Of a stretch of 64,000 bases of DNA, positions 28,365 to 37,311 are shown piece by piece (positions within the stretch are counted from its first letter, which is position 1; the number at the start of each line of letters is the position of its first letter). Where the stretch lies: positions 9,282,001 through 9,346,000 of the forward strand of contig NZ_CP069396.1 in assembly GCF_016887565.1 (NCBI RefSeq). Reading direction: 5' to 3'. Position numbers and translations under genes: made by a program. The notes under the pieces were generated by a model. It did no database searches. It saw only the letters and a list, made by a program, of their open reading frames with translations, and was not told where the DNA came from. Origin of the DNA: Archangium violaceum (lineage in GTDB: Bacteria; Myxococcota; Myxococcia; Myxococcales; Myxococcaceae).

Positions 28365-31346
28365 ATGCCCTGCCTCGACGAAGCCACCTTCATGGGGCTG
28401 ATGCTCGGCGAGCTGCCTCCGGAGCGCGCCTCGGAGGTGGACCGGCACCTGGACACCTGCCCCGACTGCCGGCGTCTCGTGGCCGACGCCGTCCGGGCCC
28501 GGACGCCCCCCGTCCCGTCTCCCCCCTCCGACCTCCCCTCCTCTCCCGCCGCCTCTCCCGTGGAGGCCGTGCTCCCGAGAGGCACCGCCGTGGGGCGCTA
28601 CCTCGTGCTGGAGCGGCTGGGCGCGGGGGGCATGGGCGTCGTCTACTCGGCCTATGACCCCGAGCTGGACCGCCGCGTGGCCCTCAAGCTGCTGCGCGTC
28701 GTGGCCCTCGGGCTGGACGCCGAGGAGGGACGCGCCCACCTGCTGCGCGAGGCCCAGGCCATGGCCCGCGTCTCCCACCCGCACGTGGTGTCCGTCTACG
28801 ACGTGGGCACCTTCGGCGAGCAGGTGTTCCTCGCCATGGAGTACGTGGAGGCGCAGACGCTGCGCCAGTGGATGAGGGCCGCGCCACGCTCCTGGCGGGA
28901 GGTGCGCGACGTCTTCCTGGACGCGGGCCGGGGGCTGAGCGCCGCGCACGCCGCGGGGCTCGTCCACGGAGACTTCAAGCCGGAGAACCTCCTGGTGGGC
29001 CGCGACGGGCGCGTGCGCGTCACCGACTTCGGCCTGGCGCGCCGGACCACTCCCGGCCACACCCCGGAGGTGGTGGGCGGCACCCCGGCCTACATGGCGC
29101 CCGAGCAGTTCGGCCGGGAGGGCCGCGCCGACGCGCGCAGCGACCAGTTCGCCTTCTGCGTCGCGCTGTACGAGGCCCTCCACGGCGAGCGCCCCTTCGC
29201 CGGAGACACCGAGCGGGAGCTGGCGGCGGAGGTGCGTGCCGGCCGGGTGCGCCCCGCGCCAAAGGGCACGGGCGTACCGCCATGGCTGCACCAGCTGGTG
29301 GCGCGCGGGCTGGAGGTGGACCCCACCGCGCGCCACCCCTCGCTGGAGGCCCTGCTCTCCGAGCTCACGAGGGACCCGGCGCGGCGGCGGCGGTGGTGGC
29401 TGCAGGTGGGCGGAGGGGTGGCGCTGCTGCTGCTGTCGGTGGGCCTCACCCATGCGCTCCACACGCACGCGGCCCGGGCCTGCCAGAACGCCGGGGAGAA
29501 GGTGGCCGGCATCTGGGGCCCGCAGCAGAAGCAGGAGGCGGAGGCGGCCTTCCTCGCCACCGGCCGGCCCTTCGCGCAGGAGGCGTGGAAGAGCGCGCGG
29601 CGCACGCTGGACGCGTACACCGCCGCCTGGGCCACCCTGCACACCGCGGCCTGCGAGGCGACCCGGGTGCGCGGCGAGCAGTCCCCGGAGGTGCTGGGCC
29701 GGCGCATGAGGTGCCTGGACGAGCGGCTGGCCGAGGTGGCCGCGCTCGCGCGCCTCTTCACCCAGGCGGACGCGAGCGTGGTGCAGCACGCGCACCGCAC
29801 CGCCGAGCAGCTCTCCTCGCTGGCCACGTGCTCCAACCTGGCGGCGCTCGAGGCCGCGGGGCCCGTGCCCCGGGACGACGCCGCGCGCCAGCGGGCCGAG
29901 GCGCTGCGCACCGCGCTGGTGGAGGGCCGCACGCTCGGCGCGTCGGGCCGATATAAGGAGGGCGCGGCCCGGGTGCTCCCCGCGGCGGAGGCGGCGCGCG
30001 CGGCGGGGGATCGGTACGGCAGCGCGGAGGCGCTCCTGCTGGTGGCCGAGCTGAGAGATCAGGCGGCGGACTACCGGGGCGCGGAGAAGGCCGTCCAGGA
30101 CGCGGTCTGGGCCGCCGAGGCCGGCCGCAACGACGCGGTGGCCGCGCGCGCCTGGACGCTGGCGGTGCGCATCACCGGGGAGCGGCTCGAGAAGTACACG
30201 CTGGCCAACTTGTGGCGAGAGCGCGCGGAGGCGGCCCTCGCCCGGGTGGGCGACGACGAGGTGCTGCGCGCGCGGCTGCTCACCAACGAGGGCCGCGTTC
30301 TCGCGACACAGGGCCGGTTCGCGGAGGCCTCGGAGCGACACCGGGAGGCGCTGGCCCTGCTGGAGAAGACCCGGGGACCGGAGGATCTGGAGGTGGCGGA
30401 CGTCCTCCTCGAGCTGGGCTCGGCACATGTGGCGATGGGCCACCAGGAGGAAGCGCTCACCCACCTGCGGCGCGCGCGCTCCCTGCGCGAGCGGATATTG
30501 GGGCCCAACCACCCGGAGGTGGCGATGGCGATCCTCGCGCTCGGGGACGCGGCCTGGCAGCTACGGGACATCCCGGAAGCGGCGCGGCTGGCCCTCCAGG
30601 CGCGGGAGATGTTCGAGCGCGCGCTCGGCCCGGAACATCCGAGCTTCGGCTACGCGCTCAACTTCTACGCGATGACCCAGCTCTTCGATCCGAAGGCCGA
30701 CCGGCGGGAGATCCTCTCCCTGATGGAGCGCGCACGGAGCATCATCCGCGCGGTCGATGGACTGGAGAGCACCAGCGTGCCCTACCTCAACATCAACCTG
30801 GCCCAGGTGCTGATGGCGCAGGGGCGCTTGCAGGAGGCGGAGCAGTACTTCCGCGAGTCCATCGCCCAAGAGGAGGCACGGCAGGGCCCGGACTACCCAC
30901 CGCTCAGCCTGATGCTGAGCGGGCTCGCCGAGGTGCTCCTGCATCAGGATCGCAGCCCCGAGGCCCTGCCATACTTCGAGCGCGCCCTGGCCATCCACCA
31001 GGCCCAGCCGGGGGACTACCGGAATTTCCGGGGGGAGCTGCTGATGAACATGGGGTGGGCCTACCTCCGGGCGAAACGGCCGCGCGAGGCCATCCCGCCC
31101 CTGGAGCGCGCCGTGTCCGCCCTGGAAGGGGCGCCCGAGGGCTACCAGCGGCACCGGGAGATCGCCCTCTTCCGCCTGGCGCGGGCCCTGTGGGACTCGG
31201 GAGAGGATCGCGTCCGCGCCCGCCGGCTCATCACCGAGGCGCTCGACATGGTGGCGACGGACACCCTGCCCGGTGCGGAGAAGGTCCGCGCCAACCTGGA
31301 GCAGTGGCTCGCCGAGCATCCGCCCGTCGTCCCGCCCAATCGCTGA
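28365..31346 (+). CDS. Ser/Thr kinase with zinc-finger N-terminus and TPR C-terminus
   Basis: A 993-residue protein. Residues 20-37 carry the anti-sigma-type zinc motif H28-xxx-C32-xx-C35. The kinase domain spans ~77-335: glycine loop LGAGGMGVVY (85-94), K108, HGDFKPEN (201-208; the usual Arg of HRD is Gly) and DFG (221-223). A transmembrane helix lies at ~345-366, followed by a ~600-residue helical region with TPR units (e.g. EASERHREALALLEKTRG, EEALTHLRRARSLRERILG, EAEQYFRESIAQEEARQG). It follows the sigma factor by six bases. I infer a membrane receptor that could hold or release the sigma factor and respond to periplasmic protein contacts. Confidence 0.93.
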   Translation: MPCLDEATFMGLMLGELPPERASEVDRHLDTCPDCRRLVADAVRARTPPVPSPPSDLPSSPAASPVEAVLPRGTAVGRYLVLERLGAGGMGVVYSAYDPELDRRVALKLLRVVALGLDAEEGRAHLLREAQAMARVSHPHVVSVYDVGTFGEQVFLAMEYVEAQTLRQWMRAAPRSWREVRDVFLDAGRGLSAAHAAGLVHGDFKPENLLVGRDGRVRVTDFGLARRTTPGHTPEVVGGTPAYMAPEQFGREGRADARSDQFAFCVALYEALHGERPFAGDTERELAAEVRAGRVRPAPKGTGVPPWLHQLVARGLEVDPTARHPSLEALLSELTRDPARRRRWWLQVGGGVALLLLSVGLTHALHTHAARACQNAGEKVAGIWGPQQKQEAEAAFLATGRPFAQEAWKSARRTLDAYTAAWATLHTAACEATRVRGEQSPEVLGRRMRCLDERLAEVAALARLFTQADASVVQHAHRTAEQLSSLATCSNLAALEAAGPVPRDDAARQRAEALRTALVEGRTLGASGRYKEGAARVLPAAEAARAAGDRYGSAEALLLVAELRDQAADYRGAEKAVQDAVWAAEAGRNDAVAARAWTLAVRITGERLEKYTLANLWRERAEAALARVGDDEVLRARLLTNEGRVLATQGRFAEASERHREALALLEKTRGPEDLEVADVLLELGSAHVAMGHQEEALTHLRRARSLRERILGPNHPEVAMAILALGDAAWQLRDIPEAARLALQAREMFERALGPEHPSFGYALNFYAMTQLFDPKADRREILSLMERARSIIRAVDGLESTSVPYLNINLAQVLMAQGRLQEAEQYFRESIAQEEARQGPDYPPLSLMLSGLAEVLLHQDRSPEALPYFERALAIHQAQPGDYRNFRGELLMNMGWAYLRAKRPREAIPPLERAVSALEGAPEGYQRHREIALFRLARALWDSGEDRVRARRLITEALDMVATDTLPGAEKVRANLEQWLAEHPPVVPPNR

Positions 31347-31387
31347 CGGCGTCCGCCGCGCTCACGACTCCCACCGAGCCGCGCGGC

Positions 31388-32281
31388 TCACTCCGGCCTT
31401 CCCGCGAGCGCCCGCGCCTCCGAGAGGCTCGCCGCGCAGCGGAAACCGAAGTGGTGGAAGATGGGCCGGTTGGCGGGCACATGGGGCCGCCGGTACACCG
31501 TCGTCGCGTACGAGCCCGGCCAGAACCACGAGCCGCCTCGCACCACCTTCTCGGTGTAGCCCTCGCAAGGCACCCGGCCCTCGCACGGGCCCTTCGGATC
31601 CACCCCCAGACACGCCGCGCCACACGCCTTCCACGAAGGGGTGAACCAGTCCGCCACCCACTCCCAGGCGTTGCCGGACATGTCGTGGAGCCCGTACGGA
31701 TTCGGAGGCCGCGAGCCCACCGGCTCCGGACGTCCCACGTCGGCGTGCGTCCTGGAGCGCTGCTTGCGTCCGCAGCTCCGCCCCCGGGCGTCCATGATGA
31801 CCGCGCGCTCGCAGGTGGCGGGCTCGTCGCCCCACGGGTAGAGCCGCCCGTCCGTGCCGCGCGCCGCCTTCTCCCACTCGGCCTCCGTCGGCAGGTGCTT
31901 GCCGTGTGCCTCGCAGTAGGCCTTCGCGTCGTACCAGCTCACCCCGTTGATGGGCTGCTGGGGGTTGTCGAAGTCGCGGTAGTTGGGCCCGGCCTTCCGG
32001 CACCGTCCCGCCTTCTCACACGCCTTGTAGGCCCCGTACGTCACCTCGTGGGTGTCCATGTAGAAGGTCCCCACCCAGACCTTCGCCTGGGGCCTGGCCG
32101 GCGCATGCCGCCCTCCGTTCACGCCTCGGAGGAAGGGGCCTCCGGGAATGCAGGCCATGCCGGTGATCGGCGCCTCGAGACAGGGCAGCACCTGGGGGGC
32201 CCCGGGGAACACCTCCTCCGCCACCGCCACGCGCGCCACCAGGACAAGGGGCACGATGGCCCACCACGTCCTCACCTTCAC
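31388..32281 (-). CDS. Exported SUMF1-domain protein (formylglycine-enzyme fold, active cysteines absent)
   Basis: A 297-residue secreted protein; the N-terminus VKVRTWWAIVPLVLVARVAVA is a signal peptide. The FGE-sulfatase (SUMF1) fold is clear: CIPGGPFLRG, MDTHEVTYGAYKACEKAG, PINGVSWYDAKAYCEAHGK, LPTEAEWEKAARG, YGLHDMSGNAWEWVADW and RGGSWFWPGSY. True formylglycine-generating enzymes have two cysteines just after RGGS; here that stretch has none, so copper-dependent FGly formation is unlikely and a binding role is more probable. GTG 32281 overlaps the upstream stop by four bases (GTGA), indicating coupling to the preceding gene. Confidence 0.85.
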   Translation of the reverse strand: MKVRTWWAIVPLVLVARVAVAEEVFPGAPQVLPCLEAPITGMACIPGGPFLRGVNGGRHAPARPQAKVWVGTFYMDTHEVTYGAYKACEKAGRCRKAGPNYRDFDNPQQPINGVSWYDAKAYCEAHGKHLPTEAEWEKAARGTDGRLYPWGDEPATCERAVIMDARGRSCGRKQRSRTHADVGRPEPVGSRPPNPYGLHDMSGNAWEWVADWFTPSWKACGAACLGVDPKGPCEGRVPCEGYTEKVVRGGSWFWPGSYATTVYRRPHVPANRPIFHHFGFRCAASLSEARALAGRPE

Positions 32282-33330
32282 CGCACCGCCTCGCCGCGCG
32301 CCGCCCGCGACAAGCCCTTCCCCCGCCGCACCTTCTTCGCCTGCACCTTCGCCAGCAGCCGCTGCTTCGCCGCCTCGCGCGCCTCCTCGGGCCCGACGTC
32401 GAGCCGCGACAGCCCGTACACCGTCCCGCTGTCCGGCGCGTAGCGCAGCATCCGGCGCACGTCCCGCGTCTTCGCGTCCGCCAGCCACGCCAGGAAGCTC
32501 GAACCCGACTGGGTGTTGTAGTGGTAGTAGGTGCCCTTCACGTGCGAGACGCCCCGCTGGCCGCTCGTGCGCACCACCACGCTGCCCTCGTCCAGGGAGA
32601 GCTCGCGCATGTTGCTCCGGTACCGCGCGTCATACGGGAAGTACTGCTCGGCGTTCGAGAGGTAGAGCACCCCCACCTTCTTGCCCGCCTGGGCCACCGC
32701 CCGGCCCACGGCGCTCACGGTGCGCTGAGCGGTGAGGTCCCCCCGCACCATGAAGACCTTGTCCTCCTGGAAGAGGCGGCGGATGTGCGCGTACTCGGCG
32801 GCATCCACGACGAAGCACGGCAGGGACGCCTTCGCCATCTGCGTCACCACGCGCTTCAGCCTCCGATCCACCGCCCAGCGGGCCGTGCCGTAGGCCCGGA
32901 GCGCGCCCGTCCGCTGCTTCTTGTCCGGGTAGCCCTCCTCGATGAGACGGCGCACCTCCTCGCGGCTCTTCGGTTGCCACAGCCGGAGGAACTCCTCGGG
33001 GGTCTCCGCCGCGAGGAAGAGGACGCGGTAGACGCGGTGCAGGTCCACGATGGACTGGTCGAAGTCGAGCAGGACGAGCGTCTCGGCGCGCGCCCAGGCC
33101 CCCAGCAGGTAGTTCTGATCGGAGCCGACGCCGATGTAGACCCCGCCCTTGTCCTTCACCGCGTCATGGAAGAGGTGGAGGTCGTTCTCGTTGGAGATCC
33201 AGTAGTGGAGGCCGCGCACGAGCTCCGGAGGCGCGGGGTCCGCCGGCAGGCTGGCGAAGGCGGAGAGGTCCGGCTCGCTGGCGGAGGCCAGGGCTCCAGC
33301 CAGGGCGACGAGGAGGGCGAAGACGCGCAT
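32278..33330 (-). CDS. Secreted hypothetical protein with Rossmann-like segment
   Basis: About 350 residues with signal peptide MRVFALLVALAGALASA. After it comes LHYWISNENDLHLFHDAV and a Rossmann-type strand-loop GGVYIGVGSDQNYLLGAW ... TLVLLDFDQ, then basic helical segments and YYHYNTQSGSSF near the end. The middle resembles nucleotide/SAM-binding folds, but I cannot assign an activity, and export argues against an ordinary methyltransferase. The C-terminal ~30 residues are very basic. It is translationally coupled to the SUMF1-domain gene, so the two probably act on the same extracytoplasmic target. ATG 33330 is preferred over 33339. Confidence 0.72.
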   Translation of the reverse strand: MRVFALLVALAGALASASEPDLSAFASLPADPAPPELVRGLHYWISNENDLHLFHDAVKDKGGVYIGVGSDQNYLLGAWARAETLVLLDFDQSIVDLHRVYRVLFLAAETPEEFLRLWQPKSREEVRRLIEEGYPDKKQRTGALRAYGTARWAVDRRLKRVVTQMAKASLPCFVVDAAEYAHIRRLFQEDKVFMVRGDLTAQRTVSAVGRAVAQAGKKVGVLYLSNAEQYFPYDARYRSNMRELSLDEGSVVVRTSGQRGVSHVKGTYYHYNTQSGSSFLAWLADAKTRDVRRMLRYAPDSGTVYGLSRLDVGPEEAREAAKQRLLAKVQAKKVRRGKGLSRAARGEAVR

Positions 33331-33404
33331 CGCGGGCATGATACCGCGCCGCGCGTGATACGCTCGGGGGCATCCCGAGCGCGCCGCCGCTCCGGGGGGT
33401 CGGC

Positions 33405-35039
33405 ATGTCGGCGCATCTCTTCGCCTCATCGGTGGTCGCGCTCATCGTGGCGCTCTTCAACGGCCTGCTGGCCGGCTACGTCCTCGCGGCCAGCCGGGGA
33501 GACAGGCGCCAGCTCTCGTTCGCCTGCGGACCCGCCGGGGTGGCCCTCTTCGCCATCGGGTGGTTCGTCGTCCTCCTGGAGCCCCAGTCCCGGGCCTCGG
33601 TCCGCGTGGCGGTCGGGTTCGCCTCCCTGCTGTCCATCTCCAGCTTCGTCGCCGATGCCCTGGCCGACCTCGGACCCGGCCCGGCCCGGCGCCGCCTCCT
33701 CGTCTCGCTCGTTCCCATCGGGCTCGGCCTCGTCGGGCTGTCGGCCCTGGCCGCGGTGGCCTTCGCGCAGCCGCTCGTGGCGCTGCTCCCCCAGGTGCTG
33801 GCACTGGCCGGAGTGGGCCTGTTGGGCGTCATCCGCTTCGCCCTGCGCCAGCACGAGAACGCCTCCATCCGCCGGCTCTCGCGGCACATGGTGGCGCTCA
33901 TCGGCATCTCGCTACTCGTCTGCACCGTGCGCTCGGCCGTCGAGCTCTCCCAGGGAGGGGCCGCCGGCAATGGGATGATCCTGTGCGTCATCCTCGTCGC
34001 CGAGGTGGCGACGCTCAGCTACACCGTCCACGAGCGGGTCTCGGTCCATCTCCCCGTCTCGCGCGCCCTGACACACGCCGTGCTCGCCATCGGTCTGGCC
34101 TTCGCCGTCGTCGCGAGCCTGAGGGCCCTGGGCCATGGGGTAGACCTCGTCCAGGTGTCGGTGGCGGTGGTGGTGGCGCTCGTCGCCTCCGTGCTCTTCA
34201 TCGGCCTGGGAAAGCAGCTCGACCGGGGCATCGAGCAGCTCCTGTTCCCCAAGCAGGCGCTGCTCGCCGGGCAGCTGTCCGCCGCCCGCTCCGAATCCGC
34301 GGCGCTGCGCGGCCGGCTGGAGCGCGCCGAGCGGCTCGCCATCGCCGGAGAGCTGGCCACGGCCATCGCCCACGAGGTGAAGAATCCCCTGGCCGCCGTG
34401 CGCGGCTACGCCGAGCTCCTCGCCACGCAGTCCCCGCATGTCCTCCCCGAGCAGCGGGCCCGCTTCGAGAAGGCGGTCCGCATCATCCGCGAGGAGAGCG
34501 ATCGCATCGACGCGCGGGTGGCGGAGCTGCTGAACCTCGGGCGGGCACCCCGGGGGGAGAAGGGTGGCGGCACGCTCGACGTGTCGCGCCTGGTGCTGGA
34601 GGCGGTGGCGGTGGCCGAGGGAGAGCCGGGCTTCCCCACGCTGGTGCCGGGATTGGACCCGGCGCTGCGGGTGGTGGGAGACGAGGACGCGCTGCGCGGG
34701 GTGCTGCTCAACCTGCTGAAGAACGCCGCCGAGGCGATGCGGGAGAAGCCCGGTGGGCGCATCGAGGTACGGGCCTGGCGCGAGGAGGAGCGGGTCGTCG
34801 TCGAGGTGCGTGACGAGGGCGCGGGGCTCGACGGGGTGGAGCGCGAGCGGCTCTTCCGGCCCTTCTACACGACGAAGGCGGACGGGACGGGGCTGGGGCT
34901 CGCCATCTCGCGCTCGGCCATCGAGGCGGCGGGCGGCACACTGGGCCTCCTGCCCCGAGCGGACCGTCCGGGCGCGGTGGCCCGCGTGGAGCTGCCCGTG
35001 GCACCAGGCGCCGACACCCCAGCGAGGGAGGACGTGTGA
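33405..35039 (+). CDS. Membrane sensor histidine kinase (NtrB-like)
   Basis: A 544-residue sensor kinase. The N-terminal ~260 residues contain about seven transmembrane segments, a compact membrane-embedded sensor without a periplasmic domain. A short coiled coil leads to the dimerisation box AIAHEVKNPLAAVRGYAELL with phospho-acceptor His323, then the ATPase boxes NLLKNAAEA, VRDEGAGLDG and TGLGLAIS. Its stop overlaps the start of the response-regulator gene by four bases (ATGA), so it pairs with that NtrC-type protein. The signal is unknown. Confidence 0.94.
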   Translation: MSAHLFASSVVALIVALFNGLLAGYVLAASRGDRRQLSFACGPAGVALFAIGWFVVLLEPQSRASVRVAVGFASLLSISSFVADALADLGPGPARRRLLVSLVPIGLGLVGLSALAAVAFAQPLVALLPQVLALAGVGLLGVIRFALRQHENASIRRLSRHMVALIGISLLVCTVRSAVELSQGGAAGNGMILCVILVAEVATLSYTVHERVSVHLPVSRALTHAVLAIGLAFAVVASLRALGHGVDLVQVSVAVVVALVASVLFIGLGKQLDRGIEQLLFPKQALLAGQLSAARSESAALRGRLERAERLAIAGELATAIAHEVKNPLAAVRGYAELLATQSPHVLPEQRARFEKAVRIIREESDRIDARVAELLNLGRAPRGEKGGGTLDVSRLVLEAVAVAEGEPGFPTLVPGLDPALRVVGDEDALRGVLLNLLKNAAEAMREKPGGRIEVRAWREEERVVVEVRDEGAGLDGVERERLFRPFYTTKADGTGLGLAISRSAIEAAGGTLGLLPRADRPGAVARVELPVAPGADTPAREDV

Positions 35040-36466
35040 TGACGGAGGACGCAGGCGCGGTGGACAGGCCGGAGATCGCCCTCGTGGAGGACGAGCACAA
35101 CGTGCGCGAGCTCTACCTGGACGTGCTGGGCGCGCGAGGGCTGTCCGTCGTCCCGCTCGAGTCGGTGGCGGCCGCGGAGGCGTACCTCGCCCTGCACGTG
35201 CCGGACCTCGTGTTGCTGGACGTGAAGCTGCGCGACGGTGACGGACTGGTGCTGTTGGACCGGCTGCGCAAGCAGGGGTTTCGCGCGCCCGTCGTGGTGA
35301 TGACGGCGTTCGGCACCGTGGAGCGCGCGGTGCAGGCACTGCGCGCGGGCGCGGCGGACTTCCTCGTCAAGCCGTTCAGCAACGAGCGGCTCGTCTCCGC
35401 GGTGGAGGCCGCGCTGGAGACGGGACGCAGGCTGGTGGAGCTGGAGCTGGCCGCCCCCACCGTCTCCCCGGACACGGAGGCGGGCCGCGCGCTCATCGGC
35501 GCCGATGGGGGCCTGCGGGACGTGGCCGCGCTCCTTCCCCGGGTGGGCGCCTCGGACGCCACAGTGTTGGTGCGCGGCGAGTCCGGCACGGGCAAGGAGC
35601 TCGTCGCCCGCGCCATCCACGCCGCCTCGTCGCGGCTGGACGGGCCCTTCGTCTCCGTCAACTGCGCCGCCCTCCCCTCCTCCCTGCTCGAGTCCGAGCT
35701 GTTCGGCTTCGAGCGCGGCGCCTTCACCGGCGCCCACGCCCGGCGCAAGGGCCTCATCGAGGCGGCCGAGGGCGGCACGCTCTTCCTCGACGAGATTGGC
35801 GACATGTCGCTGGAGGCCCAGGCGAGGCTGCTCCGCGTGCTGCAGGAACGGGAGCTCACCCGCATCGGCGGGCGCGAGACGGTGAAGGTGAACATCCGCG
35901 TCATCGCCGCCACCCACCGCGACCTGGACGAGCTGGCGGCCAGCGGCCGGTTCCGCTCGGACCTGCTCTACAGGCTGGCGGTGATTCCCATCCACCTGCC
36001 GCCCCTGCGCGAGCGCACCCGAGACATCCCCGGCCTCATCGAACACTTCCTGGAGAAACACGCGGTGCGCAAGGGACTCCGGCCGCCCCGGCCGGACCCG
36101 GAGACCCTGCGGTGCGCCATGGCCTGGCCCTGGCCCGGCAACGTGCGCGAATTGGAGAACTTCGTCGAGCGCGCCGTCGTGCTCGGCCGGTTCGATCCGG
36201 ACTCGCTCCAGCCCGCGCGAGCCCAGAAGGCCGCGCCTGCCTCCGCCCCGGCGGCCTCCGGGCCCGTTGGGTTACCGGATGCCAATGCTCCCACGCTGAC
36301 GCTGCGCGAGGCGGTGGCGCGGGCGGAGCGGGCCGCGGTGATCGCCGCGCTGCAGGCGGCCGGGGGACAGAAGACGGTCGCCGCGCGGCTGCTAGGGGTG
36401 AGCTACAAGACCCTCTTCAACAAGATCCACGAGCATGACATCCGAGAGGAGCTGCACATCGGGTGA
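35036..36466 (+). CDS. Sigma-54-dependent response regulator (NtrC family)
   Basis: A 476-residue activator. The receiver domain (~12-130) has the acidic pocket EDE and phospho-acceptor Asp62 in LLDVKLRDGDG. The sigma-54 AAA+ domain has Walker A GESGTGKE (~181-188), the sigma-54 contact loop GAFTGA (~228-233) and Walker B GTLFLDEIGDM. A Fis-type helix-turn-helix ends the protein (QKTVAARLLGVSYKTLFNKI). It is the partner of the histidine kinase it overlaps. Targets are unknown; a 14-base palindrome lies just after the stop. Confidence 0.95.
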   Translation: MMTEDAGAVDRPEIALVEDEHNVRELYLDVLGARGLSVVPLESVAAAEAYLALHVPDLVLLDVKLRDGDGLVLLDRLRKQGFRAPVVVMTAFGTVERAVQALRAGAADFLVKPFSNERLVSAVEAALETGRRLVELELAAPTVSPDTEAGRALIGADGGLRDVAALLPRVGASDATVLVRGESGTGKELVARAIHAASSRLDGPFVSVNCAALPSSLLESELFGFERGAFTGAHARRKGLIEAAEGGTLFLDEIGDMSLEAQARLLRVLQERELTRIGGRETVKVNIRVIAATHRDLDELAASGRFRSDLLYRLAVIPIHLPPLRERTRDIPGLIEHFLEKHAVRKGLRPPRPDPETLRCAMAWPWPGNVRELENFVERAVVLGRFDPDSLQPARAQKAAPASAPAASGPVGLPDANAPTLTLREAVARAERAAVIAALQAAGGQKTVAARLLGVSYKTLFNKIHEHDIREELHIG

Positions 36467-36472
36467 CACCTG

Positions 36473-36486
36473 TGTAAGGCCTTACA
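36473..36486. promoter_or_regulatory. 14-bp perfect palindrome TGTAAGGCCTTACA
   Basis: TGTAAGGCCTTACA is exactly self-complementary and begins seven bases after the stop of the response-regulator gene. It lacks a loop and T-run, so it looks more like a protein-binding site than a terminator. Its function is unknown. Confidence 0.4.
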
Positions 36487-36503
36487 TACCTGGGTTGCGC
36501 ATG

Positions 36504-36597
36504 CTCCCTCTCCCTCTGGGAGAGGGCGGGGGGTGAGGGTATGAGTCCCGCCGTGAAAAGACCCTCACCCTAGCCCTCTCCCAGAGGGAGAGGGGAC
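36504..36597. repeat. Large intergenic inverted repeat (double hairpin)
   Basis: Two arms of about 35 bases, near 36506-36540 and 36561-36595, are nearly complementary around a 20-base centre. Each arm itself folds, because it contains CCCTCTCCC...GGGAGAGGG. The whole could form one long cruciform or two hairpins. The left region near 3197-3238 holds a single arm. It lies between the two-component genes and the next operon, and could act as a terminator, as an mRNA-stabilising element or as a non-autonomous mobile repeat. Confidence 0.75.
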
Positions 36598-36691
36598 ATG
36601 CACGGGGCCTCGGACGGGTCCAAGGGCTTCAATGGGGCACGGGGCTTGCTCAGTCCTCGACCGCGCGATGACGCGCACTCGAGGAGGCCTC

Positions 36692-37300
36692 ATGGGCTCT
36701 GCATCTCCCGGGGCGGCGATGGGCCGCCTGGATCTGATCGACTCTCTCCTGCGCGCGGTGGACAGACCCGCTCGCGAGGCGCTGGACATGGCCCGGCGCC
36801 CGCTCGCCGCGACCCTCGCTCCGGCGCTGCTCGGCCTCTTCCTCGTGGCGGCCAGCTCGGCCACCGTGGGGTTCATCTCCCCCGAGGGCCTCCAGCTCGT
36901 CCCCAGACTCGACGCCCTGCGCGCCGTCTTCGAGGCCCTGCTCGTCGTCATCCCCGGCACGCTCGTCTTCGCCATCTACCTGCGCCTGAGGCTCTCCACA
37001 CGCACGCTGCTGGCGGCCACCGCCATCGGACTGTTCGCCGCGGGGCTTGTGGCCACGTGCGTCCTGCCGCTCATGGCCTTCCTCATGCTCGTGTCCAGGG
37101 AGGCGCCGCTCGTCCTCGCGCTCCCCTCGGTGTTCGTGCCCGCCCTGGCGCTCTCCACGCTGGCGGCCCTGCCGGTGCGCGTCATCACTTCGCTCGACCC
37201 GTCGCGAGCGGCCTGGTGGCTGTCCCGCGCCTTCGCCTTCTTCCTGGGCGCCGTCTTCCTCCTGCGCGTCCACACGTCCCTGCTCAACCTCTGGTCCTGA
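36692..37300 (+). CDS. Hypothetical polytopic membrane protein
   Basis: A 202-residue protein whose ATG at 36692 has GAGGAGG four bases upstream; an upstream ATG at 36632 is less likely. About five hydrophobic segments follow a short cytoplasmic N-terminus (MGRLDLIDSLLRAVDRPAREALDMA). The layout recalls YIP1-like integral proteins, but I see no defining motif. It is the first gene of a three-gene operon with spacings of 11 and 12 bases, all three being membrane proteins of unknown function, so they may form one complex. Confidence 0.7.
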   Translation: MGSASPGAAMGRLDLIDSLLRAVDRPAREALDMARRPLAATLAPALLGLFLVAASSATVGFISPEGLQLVPRLDALRAVFEALLVVIPGTLVFAIYLRLRLSTRTLLAATAIGLFAAGLVATCVLPLMAFLMLVSREAPLVLALPSVFVPALALSTLAALPVRVITSLDPSRAAWWLSRAFAFFLGAVFLLRVHTSLLNLWS

Positions 37301-37311
37301 CGAGGTCTCCC

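Noticed and set aside
27318-30512. Minus-strand open frame continuing more than 1000 codons upstream of the beta-helix protein
   Set aside because: It is antisense to the sigma factor and kinase genes, is composed of low-complexity Arg/Gly/Ala/His-rich sequence typical of shadow frames in GC-rich DNA, and shows no domain. Only the part from 27317 down to 25977 is a gene.
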